A DNA stretch of 51,796 bases from Acidimicrobiia bacterium. Its GTDB lineage: Bacteria; Actinomycetota; Acidimicrobiia; Spongiisociales; UBA5794. The stretch is from positions 1 to 51,796 of the forward strand of contig JAUIIM010000005.1 in NCBI GenBank assembly GCA_030431785.1, in the 5' to 3' direction. Shown here piece after piece: positions 1-7,873 of the stretch; the first letter of the stretch is position 1, and each line of letters begins with the position of its first letter. Under the pieces are notes generated by a model. The model saw only the letters and a program-made list of their open reading frames with translations, was not told where the DNA came from and made no database searches. Position numbers and translations under genes: made by a program.

Positions 1-1390
1 TGGTCGGGACGTCGGTCGGGTAGTCGCCGGTGAGGCACGCTGTGCAGAATGGATCTGCGGTAGCCCCGGTCGCCGAGATCAGGTTGTCGAGATCGAGGTA
101 CACGATCGAGTCGACGCCGAGATGGTTCGCCACTTCTTCCACACTGCGACCGGCGGCCAGCAAGGTCGATTGGTCGCCGGTGTCCATTCCGTAGAAGCAC
201 GGCCATCGATAAGGGGGTGATGAGATACGTAGGTGGACCTCGCGAGCGCCCGCCTCCCGAAGCATGGTCACGAGCTGCTTCGTGGTCGACCCTCGAACGA
301 TCGAGTCGTCCACGAGCACGACCCGTTGTCCTTCGATGACGCCGGGCATCGCGTTGAGCTTCATGCGTACCCCGCGTTCACGCATCGATTGGGCGGGTTG
401 GATGAACGTCCGTCCGACGTATCGGTTCTTGACGAGCCCGTCGACATAGGGGATGCCCGAAACCGCGGCGAATCCCTGCGCTGCGGGAATCCCCGATTCG
501 GGCACCGGTACCGTGATGTCTGCCTCCACGGGCGCCTGGGATGCGAGAAGGCGCCCCATGCGTTGGCGCGTCGTATGGATGGTCTGCCCGAGGAGTGTCG
601 AATCCGGCCGCGCGAAGTAGACGAACTCGAAGATGCAGAGTTTCGAGGCAGCCTCGGCGAATGGGAAGGTCGAACGCACGCCGTCGTCGTCGACGACCAC
701 CATCTCTCCAGCGGCGATCTGACGCACGAACTCGGCACCGAGGATGTCGAGGGCGGCGGTTTCGGATGCGATGATCCATGATTCGTCGAGCCTTCCGAGG
801 CACAGCGGTCGGAACCCGTGTGGGTCCCTGACGCCTACGAGAGTGGAGCGGTCCATCACGGTCAATGAGAACGCACCCTCGAACGTCGGCAGGACCTCAG
901 CGAGCGCCTCGTCGAGGCGCAACCCGCGTTCGGACATCGCCGCTGCGATGGTGTCGGTCATCAACTCCGAGTCTGTGGTCGCACGATCGGCGTTTGCCGT
1001 CTTTGCGAGGTCGGCAGTGTTCGTCAGGTTTCCGTTGTGCGCCAGGGCGATGCCGTTCGAGCCGAGATGCCGGAACACCGGTTGCGAGTTCTCCCAGCTG
1101 TTCGAACCGGTCGTTGAGTATCGGGTGTGCCCGATCGCCAGTGAACCTGGTAGTCCGGCGAGGGTGGACTCGTCGAACACCTGCGCAACGAGCCCGAGGT
1201 CCTTGTAGATCGTGAGGTTCTCTCCGTCGCTCACCGAGATACCTGCACTCTCCTGCCCTCGGTGTTGGAGAGCGAAGAGACCGAAGTAGGTGAGGCGTGC
1301 CGCGTCGATGTCGTGGCCGTACACCCCGAAGACCCCACAGGCTTCGCCCGGTCGGTCGAACGTTGGCGTCGGGAGCGGCTCGTCGATCAC
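1..1390 (-). CDS. purF: Amidophosphoribosyltransferase PurF (C-terminus cut by window edge)
   Basis: PurF makes phosphoribosylamine from PRPP and glutamine, the committed step of purine synthesis. The visible 463 codons read without interruption from a GTG at 1390 to the left edge. Cys18 in GEACGVFG would be the N-terminal nucleophile after propeptide removal. The PRPP loop VVLVDDSIVRG is present. Cysteines in LCIFEF, WPCFYG and FCTAC match the four [4Fe-4S] ligands of the Bacillus-type enzyme. Only a few tens of C-terminal residues should be missing. No ribosome binding site precedes the GTG; a TACACT box ends 7 nt upstream, so the message is probably leaderless and its promoter lies in and just after the end of the rhomboid gene. 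Confidence 0.97.
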   Translation of the reverse strand, partial: MIDEPLPTPTFDRPGEACGVFGVYGHDIDAARLTYFGLFALQHRGQESAGISVSDGENLTIYKDLGLVAQVFDESTLAGLPGSLAIGHTRYSTTGSNSWENSQPVFRHLGSNGIALAHNGNLTNTADLAKTANADRATTDSELMTDTIAAAMSERGLRLDEALAEVLPTFEGAFSLTVMDRSTLVGVRDPHGFRPLCLGRLDESWIIASETAALDILGAEFVRQIAAGEMVVVDDDGVRSTFPFAEAASKLCIFEFVYFARPDSTLLGQTIHTTRQRMGRLLASQAPVEADITVPVPESGIPAAQGFAAVSGIPYVDGLVKNRYVGRTFIQPAQSMRERGVRMKLNAMPGVIEGQRVVLVDDSIVRGSTTKQLVTMLREAGAREVHLRISSPPYRWPCFYGMDTGDQSTLLAAGRSVEEVANHLGVDSIVYLDLDNLISATGATADPFCTACLTGDYPTDVPT

Positions 1391-1397
1391 GAGTGCG

Positions 1398-1403
1398 AGT
1401 GTA
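1398..1403 (-). promoter_or_regulatory. -10 box of purF, leaderless geometry
   Basis: TACACT on the minus strand, 7 nt before the GTG. The ten bases CGCACTCGTG that follow are identical to those after the purC -10 box, which supports shared use. No good -35 is visible. Confidence 0.55.
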
Positions 1404-1421
1404 CCGCGCTCGTGCACCGCG

Positions 1422-2285
1422 TCATATGACGATGAACGAAACCGCGACGATGACGGCGATCAAGGCGAGACCGAGCACGGTGCGGATGGTCCTGGCGTTG
1501 GGGCGTCCGACCGCAAACGCCGACCACGCTGCAGCAAGCACTACGCCACCAGTGAACCCGCCGGCATGTCCGAGCCAATCGATTCCGGGGACGAGGAACG
1601 GGAGTGCCATGTTGATCAGCATCAACACCGCGAGTTGGTTGAACATGGCACGTCCACCGGGTGAGTGCCGCATCCGCCAGGCGACGAACATCCAGGCACC
1701 GAACAGCCCGAAGATCGCACCCGAGGCTCCGACTGCCCAGCCCCCATCGCCGCCGAACGCCATCGAGGCGAGTCCGCCGGCGGCCGCCGAGGCCGCGTAC
1801 ATCGTTGCGAACGCAGCGCTGCCGACCTGTTGTTCCAGCCTTGGCCCGAACAGCCACAGGGCATACATGTTGAACAGGATGTGCATCAATCCGCCATGGA
1901 CGAGAGCGACTGTGAAGATCCGATAGACATCCGGTGTCACGATCTCGCCCCCGATGATCGCCCCGGGTGGGCGGACGAGGGAGAGTGTCTGGTACATCGT
2001 GCGTTCGAGTTCCGGGGACAGATAGCCAACAGCGAAGATCGCCGATGTCACGGCGATGATCCCGATGGAGACCGGTGCGGTCGCAAACGAGGGTCGGGCG
2101 AAGCTGGCGCGTGCCTGGACTACACGAGCACGTCCGTCGATTCGCGCACAGTCGGGACACTTCTGGCCGACTGCGGCATCGTGGGAGCATTCCACACAGA
2201 TCGGTTTCTCGCACGTCGTGCATGACAAACCCGTGATCCTGTCGGGATGGCGGTAGCAGACGGGCGTCGTGGTGGAGTCGGACAT
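1422..2285 (-). CDS. Rhomboid-family intramembrane serine protease with N-terminal zinc finger
   Basis: The first 50 residues hold a B-box-like cluster of Cys/His pairs (C10, H13, C22, C25, C30, C33, C43, C46), probably a zinc-binding module on the cytoplasmic side. About six membrane segments follow. The rhomboid catalytic dyad is visible as Ser188 in GASGA and His240 in LGHAGG, with the HGGLMHILFNM motif (H130, H135, N139) in an early transmembrane segment. It should cleave membrane proteins within the bilayer; the substrate is unknown. It lies 31 nt upstream of purF on the same strand. A TACCGT box ends 8 nt before its ATG. Confidence 0.9.
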   Translation of the reverse strand: MSDSTTTPVCYRHPDRITGLSCTTCEKPICVECSHDAAVGQKCPDCARIDGRARVVQARASFARPSFATAPVSIGIIAVTSAIFAVGYLSPELERTMYQTLSLVRPPGAIIGGEIVTPDVYRIFTVALVHGGLMHILFNMYALWLFGPRLEQQVGSAAFATMYAASAAAGGLASMAFGGDGGWAVGASGAIFGLFGAWMFVAWRMRHSPGGRAMFNQLAVLMLINMALPFLVPGIDWLGHAGGFTGGVVLAAAWSAFAVGRPNARTIRTVLGLALIAVIVAVSFIVI

Positions 2286-2293
2286 GGCTCGTA

Positions 2294-2299
2294 ACGGTA
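2294..2299 (-). promoter_or_regulatory. -10 box of rhomboid gene, near-leaderless geometry
   Basis: TACCGT on the minus strand, 8 nt before the ATG at 2285. No ribosome binding site lies between. Confidence 0.4.
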
Positions 2300-2357
2300 G
2301 CGAGGTCCCGAAGTTCGCTCGGAGACCGAACGAGGAGCAAGGTGAAGGTAGAAGGAC

Positions 2358-2414
2358 GATTGTCGGATTGTCGGAACGAGGAGTCAGAAAGCAAGGAGCC
2401 AGGCGCGAGGAGCC
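2358..2414. repeat. Short-unit tandem repeat array: GTCGGATT and GGAGCCA families
   Basis: Two octamer units (gattgtcg) are followed about 20 nt later by degenerate GGAGCCA heptamers. The same two families recur in the same order at 4563-4620, so the DUF3179 and flavin-protein genes sit between two direct copies of this composite. Confidence 0.7.
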
Positions 2415-2469
2415 CCATTAACAAATGCTCAACAGGCGGTGGGGGCGTCCCGGTATTCGGATCGGCCCG

Positions 2470-2475
2470 TACGCT
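2470..2475 (+). promoter_or_regulatory. -10 box of DUF3179 gene, leaderless geometry
   Basis: TACGCT followed by exactly 6 nt and then the ATG at 2482. No ribosome binding site is present. Confidence 0.5.
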
Positions 2476-2481
2476 TCTTCT

Positions 2482-3957
2482 ATGTCCCGTCGGATCGTGA
2501 AGCTCGTGGCTGTGCTGACCATGACCGCCGCTGCGTGTACGACCGGATCGACGACTTCAACCACCACAGCGGCTCCGTCGTCCCCCGACACCTCCGTGGT
2601 CGCCGTCGACGGGATCGCGATCCGTCCCGCCGAGAGCGCGGCTCTCCGGAACCAGGTCGGATACCAGTTCCCGCCGGCGCCGGGTCATCCGACCGGACCG
2701 CCCTCGGACGCCCTCGTCGAGCATCTTGACACCCTGTTCGGCGGGCTGGCCGCCGGACTCGGTGTCGACTTCGAATCGATCGTTGGTATCGAGCAGGCCG
2801 GCGACGCCCGGGCAGCTTGGCCCCTGTCGGATCTTCTTCGGGTGCTTGGCCCGAGCCGCGAGCGGAACCGGGCGATCGAAGCGGTGGCGTCTCTGACCGG
2901 TGCCAATCTCTACGAGGATCCCGTGACGAGCCGCAGCCTCACACAGTCGATGGTCGACCACTTGATCGCGTGGAATATTCCCGCTCTCGACGGATACGAG
3001 AGGTGGAAGCAACAGCTCCTGCTCCTCATCGAACCCCGGTGGCGGGACCTCTTCGCCGACCCGGAGGCCGCGATCGACTGGCGTTACCTCAACTGGGGAG
3101 GTGTGTTGATCGACGACCGTCCGCTCGGCACTCCGGTCGGGTGCTCTCTGGGATGCATCCCTGCACTCGACGACCCTGAGGTCACCGACGCAGCAGGGGG
3201 AGACTGGTACGACGACGACGGCATCGTGTTTGGTGTGACGGTCGCAGGCGAATCGCGCGCGTATCCGAAGCACATCATGGAGATCCACGAGATGGTCAAC
3301 GACACGCTCGGGGGTCGGCGTCTTGGGATCCCATATTGCACCCTCTGCGGGAGTGCTCAGGCCTACCTGACCGACTCGGTGCCCGAAGACGTCGAGGTGC
3401 CTGTGTTGCGAACGTCGGGGCTCCTCTCTCGGTCGAACAAGGTCATGTACGACTTGAACAGCAAGTCCGTGTTCGACACGTTCACGGGAACGGCGGTCGC
3501 CGGACCTCTACGAGAGCAGGACGTGACACTTGAGCAGGTCTCCGTGGTCACCTCTACCTGGCGTGAGTGGAAGGCTGCCCATCCCGACACGACCATCGTC
3601 GCCGAGGATGGTGGCATCGGACGGGTCTACGACCTGGATCCGCTTGGGGGCCGGGATGACAACGGCCCGATCTTCCCCGTGGGAGACGTCGATCAGAGGC
3701 TCGCAACCCAAACCCGGGTGTTCGGTGTGTTCGCGGACGATGGAACCCCGATCGCCTTTCCGGTGGTCGAAGCGCGGGGGACGATCGATGCCGGTGGCAG
3801 TGTTGCTCTGATGGGGATCGAACTGATTCCCGACGGTTCGGGTGTTCGGGCCAGGAGCACGGACGGCGACCCCGTCGTCGGCCATGAGTCCTTCTGGTTC
3901 GCCTGGAGTCAGTTCCACCCGGACACGATCGTCTGGGCACCGAGGTCAGATTCCTGA
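2482..3957 (+). CDS. DUF3179 domain lipoprotein
   Basis: The start at 2482 gives MSRRIVKLVAVLTMTAAAC, a signal peptide with lipobox Cys19, followed by a Thr/Ser linker. A longer reading frame from 2425 exists but would hide the signal peptide. The C-terminal half carries DUF3179 hallmarks: GCSLGCIP, RAYPKHIMEIHEMVND and PYCTLCGSAQAY, with paired cysteines that may bind metal or form disulfides. Biochemical function is unknown; by position it is a protein anchored outside the membrane. It stands alone between minus-strand genes and faces the flavin-protein gene tail to tail across 57 nt, in which I see no strong terminator. Confidence 0.85.
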   Translation: MSRRIVKLVAVLTMTAAACTTGSTTSTTTAAPSSPDTSVVAVDGIAIRPAESAALRNQVGYQFPPAPGHPTGPPSDALVEHLDTLFGGLAAGLGVDFESIVGIEQAGDARAAWPLSDLLRVLGPSRERNRAIEAVASLTGANLYEDPVTSRSLTQSMVDHLIAWNIPALDGYERWKQQLLLLIEPRWRDLFADPEAAIDWRYLNWGGVLIDDRPLGTPVGCSLGCIPALDDPEVTDAAGGDWYDDDGIVFGVTVAGESRAYPKHIMEIHEMVNDTLGGRRLGIPYCTLCGSAQAYLTDSVPEDVEVPVLRTSGLLSRSNKVMYDLNSKSVFDTFTGTAVAGPLREQDVTLEQVSVVTSTWREWKAAHPDTTIVAEDGGIGRVYDLDPLGGRDDNGPIFPVGDVDQRLATQTRVFGVFADDGTPIAFPVVEARGTIDAGGSVALMGIELIPDGSGVRARSTDGDPVVGHESFWFAWSQFHPDTIVWAPRSDS

Positions 3958-4014
3958 TCGCAGAGGCGGACGGGCGATTACCAGTCGTGAGTCAGTTGCC
4001 GATCGATGAGCCAA

Positions 4015-4503
4015 CTAGAACACCCAGCGGGTGGCGCTTGAGCCGAAGCGTTCGGGTGATTCGATCAGCCCGAACGCCTTGACCGGGGTCACCTCGAAGA
4101 ACGCCCCTTGCAGCATGAAGGAGGCGAGTTCGGTGCGTTTGCCCGGGTCGTCCTCGTAGCGGGCAGCCCAAGCATCGGCGACGTCCTGCCGGCCTTCGAC
4201 CTGTGCCGCGGTCCCTTCGATCGAAACGACGTTGACGGTGTCCTCGCCCGTGACCACGACGTTCGGGTTCTGCTCGATGTTGCGGACCTTCAGCGCCGAC
4301 GGTGCGGTGGAGAACCAGAACCGGTCGTCGAACCAGACCCCCCACACAGGCGTTGCGTGTGGCCGACCGTCTGGATCGACTGTCACGACCCAGTAGTTCT
4401 TGGAGGCATGGAGCTGTTCCTCCGCCCACGACCACGGAAGTGCACCGTCGAGTTCGTCGGGTACACCGTACTCGGCCATCGCGGGTCGCTGGATCTCAGG
4501 CAT
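4015..4503 (-). CDS. Pyridoxamine 5'-phosphate oxidase-like split-barrel protein (possible F420 enzyme)
   Basis: At 162 residues with WVVTVDPDGRPHATPVWGVWFDDRFWFST it matches the PNPOx-like split-barrel fold that binds FMN or F420. In actinobacteria many such proteins are F420-dependent reductases, so F420 is the likelier cofactor, but the sequence does not prove it. The substrate cannot be named. A TAGTCT box lies exactly 6 nt before the ATG and there is no ribosome binding site, which suggests its own leaderless promoter. Confidence 0.85.
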   Translation of the reverse strand: MPEIQRPAMAEYGVPDELDGALPWSWAEEQLHASKNYWVVTVDPDGRPHATPVWGVWFDDRFWFSTAPSALKVRNIEQNPNVVVTGEDTVNVVSIEGTAAQVEGRQDVADAWAARYEDDPGKRTELASFMLQGAFFEVTPVKAFGLIESPERFGSSATRWVF

Positions 4504-4509
4504 GGCACG

Positions 4510-4515
4510 AGACTA
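4510..4515 (-). promoter_or_regulatory. -10 box of PPOX-like gene, leaderless geometry
   Basis: TAGTCT on the minus strand with exactly 6 nt to the ATG at 4503. Confidence 0.5.
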
Positions 4516-4562
4516 CCGAACGGGACAGGGGACGTGGTAGAGGACCGAAGTGTGTCCGGATC

Positions 4563-4651
4563 ATCGGATAGTCGGATTGTCGGATTGTCGGCCAGCAGCC
4601 GGGAGCCAGTAGCCAGTAGCTTGCGCCTACACGCCTACACGCCTACACGCC
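4563..4651. repeat. Composite short-unit array: GTCGGATT, GGAGCCA and CGCCTACA families
   Basis: Three families follow each other without spacer: octamers tcggattg (4563-4590), heptamers agccagt (4592-4620), and three and a half copies of the octamer cctacacg (4623-4651). The last block overlaps the 3' end of the amidase gene and encodes its final residues and stop codon. Confidence 0.8.
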
Positions 4652-6030
4652 CCCCGGGCCTGCTGGAAGGCGAAGGCGGCTCGCAGGACGTCGACGTCGG
4701 CGTGGTGGCGGCCGACGATCTGGAGACCGACGGGAAGACCGTCGGGGGTGAAGCCTGCCGGGACCGAGATGGCGGGCAGCTCGCACTCGGAGATGTAGTA
4801 GCACGTGGCGAACCAGCTGGTGTAGTTCTCCATCGCGACGCCATTGATTTCGGTCGGGTACTCCTGGTCGATCGGGAACGGCAGCACCGCGGAGGTCGGG
4901 ATCGCAAGGAAACGATGCTCGTCGAGAAAGGCCATGACACGCTGGCGCAGCCGCGTCTTTGCATTCGCCGCCTTTCCGATGTCGGCTGCAGTCAGCGTGA
5001 GGCCATACTCGGTGTTCCAGCGGATGGTGTCCTTGTAGTGCTCCGGATGACGGTCGATGACGTCGCCGAACTCCTTGGCGTAGTAGTACCCACGGAACAC
5101 TTTGAAGGCTTCCTCGGCACCACGGAAGTCCGGAGACGCATCGCGAACATCGAAGCCGATGGACCGGAGAACGTCCCTTGCCGGTTGCAGTGCCTCCGTC
5201 ACGGTAGGTTCGATGGGCAGGCCACCGAGGTCATCCGACCACGCGATCGGTACGCCCGTCCAGTCCGCTGCGAGAGGTGTCGCAAACACGCTTTCGGATT
5301 CTTCGATCGAGATCGGGATGCGCTCATCGGGGCCAGCGCAGGCGGCCATGAAAAGGGCGACGTCCTCGACCGACCGTGCCATGGGGCCGTGTACCGAATG
5401 CGTCCACCAGGCGTCCCTGCTGGGCCACGTCGGGATGCGTCCCGGGGAGGGGCGGAACCCCACCGTGCTCGTGAACGACGCCGGATTGCGAAGGGAGGCT
5501 CCGTAGTCCGATCCATCGGCGAGGGCGACCATTCCCGTCGCCACCGCAACGGCAGCTCCGCCGCTCGATCCTCCGGGGGTCAGGTTCCGATCCCACGGGT
5601 TCCGAGTGACCCCGAACACTTCGTTGAACGTCTGGGACCCCGCTCCGTGCTGCGGAGTATTCGTCTTTCCAACGGTGACCGCACCTGCCTGCTGCATCCG
5701 CTCGACGATGAGGGTGTTCCTCGTCGGGACATGGTCTGCGTACACCGGCGACCCGAACGTGGTGCGGATTCCTTTGGTCTCGTGGAGATCTTTGTGTGCA
5801 ACGGGTAGCCCAGTGAGGAGTGGGATGTCGCCGCCGCGAGCGAGCCGTTCATCGGCAGCCTGCGCCATCTCATGCGCGACTTCAGGTACGAGCGTGACGA
5901 TCGCGTTGAGGTCGTCGTTCACCTCGTCGATTCGCGCAAGATGCAGATCGAGCAGTTCCACTGCAGAGATCTCACGCCGCCGGAGCATGGCCGCCTGGTC
6001 GACAGCTCTTAGGTCAACGATGTCCGTCAT
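4627..6030 (-). CDS. Amidase-signature hydrolase
   Basis: Member of the amidase-signature family (GatA-like fold, 467 aa). Visible are the catalytic Lys80 in VAHKD, the cis-Ser motif GGSSGG (about 153-158) and the nucleophile region GSDYGASLRNPA (Ser179). It should hydrolyse a small amide; the substrate is not evident and it lacks GatB/GatC neighbours, so it is not the tRNA amidotransferase subunit. The gene begins 16 nt after the amidohydrolase gene. A TACACT box 6 nt before the ATG also suggests its own leaderless promoter. The last residues (ACRRVGV) and the TAG are translated from the octamer repeat at 4623-4651, so the native C-terminus has been replaced or extended by repeat DNA. Confidence 0.9.
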   Translation of the reverse strand: MTDIVDLRAVDQAAMLRRREISAVELLDLHLARIDEVNDDLNAIVTLVPEVAHEMAQAADERLARGGDIPLLTGLPVAHKDLHETKGIRTTFGSPVYADHVPTRNTLIVERMQQAGAVTVGKTNTPQHGAGSQTFNEVFGVTRNPWDRNLTPGGSSGGAAVAVATGMVALADGSDYGASLRNPASFTSTVGFRPSPGRIPTWPSRDAWWTHSVHGPMARSVEDVALFMAACAGPDERIPISIEESESVFATPLAADWTGVPIAWSDDLGGLPIEPTVTEALQPARDVLRSIGFDVRDASPDFRGAEEAFKVFRGYYYAKEFGDVIDRHPEHYKDTIRWNTEYGLTLTAADIGKAANAKTRLRQRVMAFLDEHRFLAIPTSAVLPFPIDQEYPTEINGVAMENYTSWFATCYYISECELPAISVPAGFTPDGLPVGLQIVGRHHADVDVLRAAFAFQQARGACRRVGV

Positions 6031-6036
6031 GCGGCG

Positions 6037-6042
6037 AGTGTA
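6037..6042 (-). promoter_or_regulatory. -10 box of amidase gene, leaderless geometry
   Basis: TACACT on the minus strand with exactly 6 nt to the ATG. It is the same hexamer as at purF. It could give the amidase expression independent of the upstream pur operon. Confidence 0.5.
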
Positions 6043-6046
6043 TGAA

Positions 6047-7861
6047 TCACTCGACGACGTCGTACTCGATCTCGTACCACTCGGGCCACGATGCGCTCTC
6101 CAGTGTCGTTACTCGGAACGCCGACATGGTCATCGGGGTGGACGGTCGCCATGTGAGGACGTCGCCGGTGGCGGTGAACGAACGGAACTCGTGCATCAAC
6201 ACCCACTCGCCGTCGACGAGCCCCTCGATCTGATGGGCGGTGTCACTCGGAGGGTTCTGGAAGACGACGAGGCGGATTTCCGACAGGGTGGTCGGCCCTT
6301 CGAAGTCGAGTTGGATCCAACCGGGCGCCTCCTCGCCGGACGACCAGAACGACTCGCCGGTCGCAACACGGTCGAAGGCGAGTTCCGGTCCGTGCGCGTC
6401 GCGACTGGCTGAGGCGCTCGCACCCGATTCTTCGGTCCCGGACCCCGCGCACAGAATCGGTGCATCCGGTGCACAGAACACAGGCTCGCCGTCGATGATC
6501 GTCGCCGCGACGCTGATGCCGAGCAGATGTTGGTGTGGGGTGGTCAGGGGGTTGGCCGACAGCACGATCAGGTCCGCTCGTTTCCCGACCGTCAACGAAC
6601 CGATCTCATCCTCCAAGCCGACCGCGTAGGCGGCGTTGATCGTCATCATCTGCATCGCCTGGTCGATCGTGACAGCCCCGGTCTCCATCCACGGTTCAGG
6701 TGTGCACGCAACCCCGTCGTCTCCCAATCTGTTGCGCGTCACCAAGCTGTAAAGGTCCGGTATGGCTCCATCGGGCGGCCATGCCGGGTCGTCGCTGTGC
6801 CAGGCAACGATGGTCCCGGGTGCCTCGTTCCAGACCGTGTTGGGGCGCTCGCCATACTGTTTGAAGAAGTCCGTCCATTCGAGGTCGTAGCAGGCTGGTG
6901 ACCCGCCGAACACGACGGGAACCACCCCGATGTCGGAGTATCGCCGTGCGCTTTCCGGGTTGAGGAACGTGTTGTGGTCGATCCGGTGGCGCAGGTCTGA
7001 CGTCGATTCCTCTAGAGCGATCTCATACGCGTCCAAGACCCGATCGATTGCAAGATCCCCCTGCGCATGGATGACCATCTGCAGAGACAGCGCATCGACC
7101 TCGGCGATCAACGCAGCAAGATCGGCCGTCTCCTGGAACGGAGGACCAATCGTCGCCTCGGGTGCCCAGGGTTGGCTTGCTGCGACGGCCCCGCATACGA
7201 AACTGCCGTCACCGAATACCTTGACCCCTTTCAGTTCGAGGCGATCGCTGATCGATCCCGGTTCCAGAGCCTTCCACCAATCGCCGTAGGGTGCCCCGCA
7301 CGGATCGGTGATGGTCACATACATCAGAAGGCGGACCTTGAGTTCGTCTGCTTCGGCGAGAGCTACGAACTCCCCGTACAGCTGTGGCTCGACTGAGGCG
7401 TCGCCGAGCGTCGTAATCCCTTGGGAGAGGACGCTCTGCTGGGCCCCGTCGAACGGTCCGGCATCAGACAGCGCATGGGAGTGCGGATCCACGAACCCCG
7501 GAGCGAGTGTCCGGCCGTCGAGGTCGATGACCTGCGTGGCGTCCCCGATGTACGCCTCCACCTCTGATCGGGGTCCGACGGCGATGATCCTTTCGCCTTT
7601 CACGGCGAGCGCTTCGGCTATGCCAACGGAAGGATCCATCGTCACGACCTCGCCACCGACGTAGACGGCGTCGGCGATGTCGCCAACAGGAGCTGCGGTG
7701 GTGGTCGTCGATGGGCCGGAGGTGCTCGATGTCGTGGTGTCGACGACCGACGTCGACGTCTCCGGCACCGAGGTCGTCCCCTCCGTGCTGGGGCTGCAGG
7801 CGGGAAGGAGAACTGCGGTGGCGAGCAGCGCTCCGATCCGGAGAGAGATCTTGCGTGTCAT
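6047..7861 (-). CDS. YtcJ-like amidohydrolase lipoprotein with C-terminal discoidin-like domain
   Basis: The N-terminus is a signal peptide with a lipobox (VLLPAC) and a long Thr/Ser linker. Residues about 60-470 form a metal-dependent amidohydrolase of the YtcJ type: LAPGFVDPHSHALSD, MVIHAQGDLAID, DHNTF and a late Asp in WHSDDPAW are the usual metal-ligand regions, and GKRADLIVL closes the domain. Residues about 480-604 (GPELAFDRVATGESFWSS, APGWIQLDF, LSEIRL) resemble an F5/8 type C (discoidin) beta-sandwich that usually binds carbohydrate. The enzyme would act outside the membrane; the substrate is unknown. It lies 12 nt after purL and a TAGCGT box overlaps the purL stop codon, 9 nt from the ATG. 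Confidence 0.87.
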   Translation of the reverse strand: MTRKISLRIGALLATAVLLPACSPSTEGTTSVPETSTSVVDTTTSSTSGPSTTTTAAPVGDIADAVYVGGEVVTMDPSVGIAEALAVKGERIIAVGPRSEVEAYIGDATQVIDLDGRTLAPGFVDPHSHALSDAGPFDGAQQSVLSQGITTLGDASVEPQLYGEFVALAEADELKVRLLMYVTITDPCGAPYGDWWKALEPGSISDRLELKGVKVFGDGSFVCGAVAASQPWAPEATIGPPFQETADLAALIAEVDALSLQMVIHAQGDLAIDRVLDAYEIALEESTSDLRHRIDHNTFLNPESARRYSDIGVVPVVFGGSPACYDLEWTDFFKQYGERPNTVWNEAPGTIVAWHSDDPAWPPDGAIPDLYSLVTRNRLGDDGVACTPEPWMETGAVTIDQAMQMMTINAAYAVGLEDEIGSLTVGKRADLIVLSANPLTTPHQHLLGISVAATIIDGEPVFCAPDAPILCAGSGTEESGASASASRDAHGPELAFDRVATGESFWSSGEEAPGWIQLDFEGPTTLSEIRLVVFQNPPSDTAHQIEGLVDGEWVLMHEFRSFTATGDVLTWRPSTPMTMSAFRVTTLESASWPEWYEIEYDVVE

Positions 7862-7873
7862 CGATCGCCGACG

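Noticed and set aside
4108..5808. 566-codon open frame antisense to the amidase
   Set aside because: It runs through the PPOX gene, the repeat array and the amidase, with no family motifs; the amidase motifs on the other strand are decisive.
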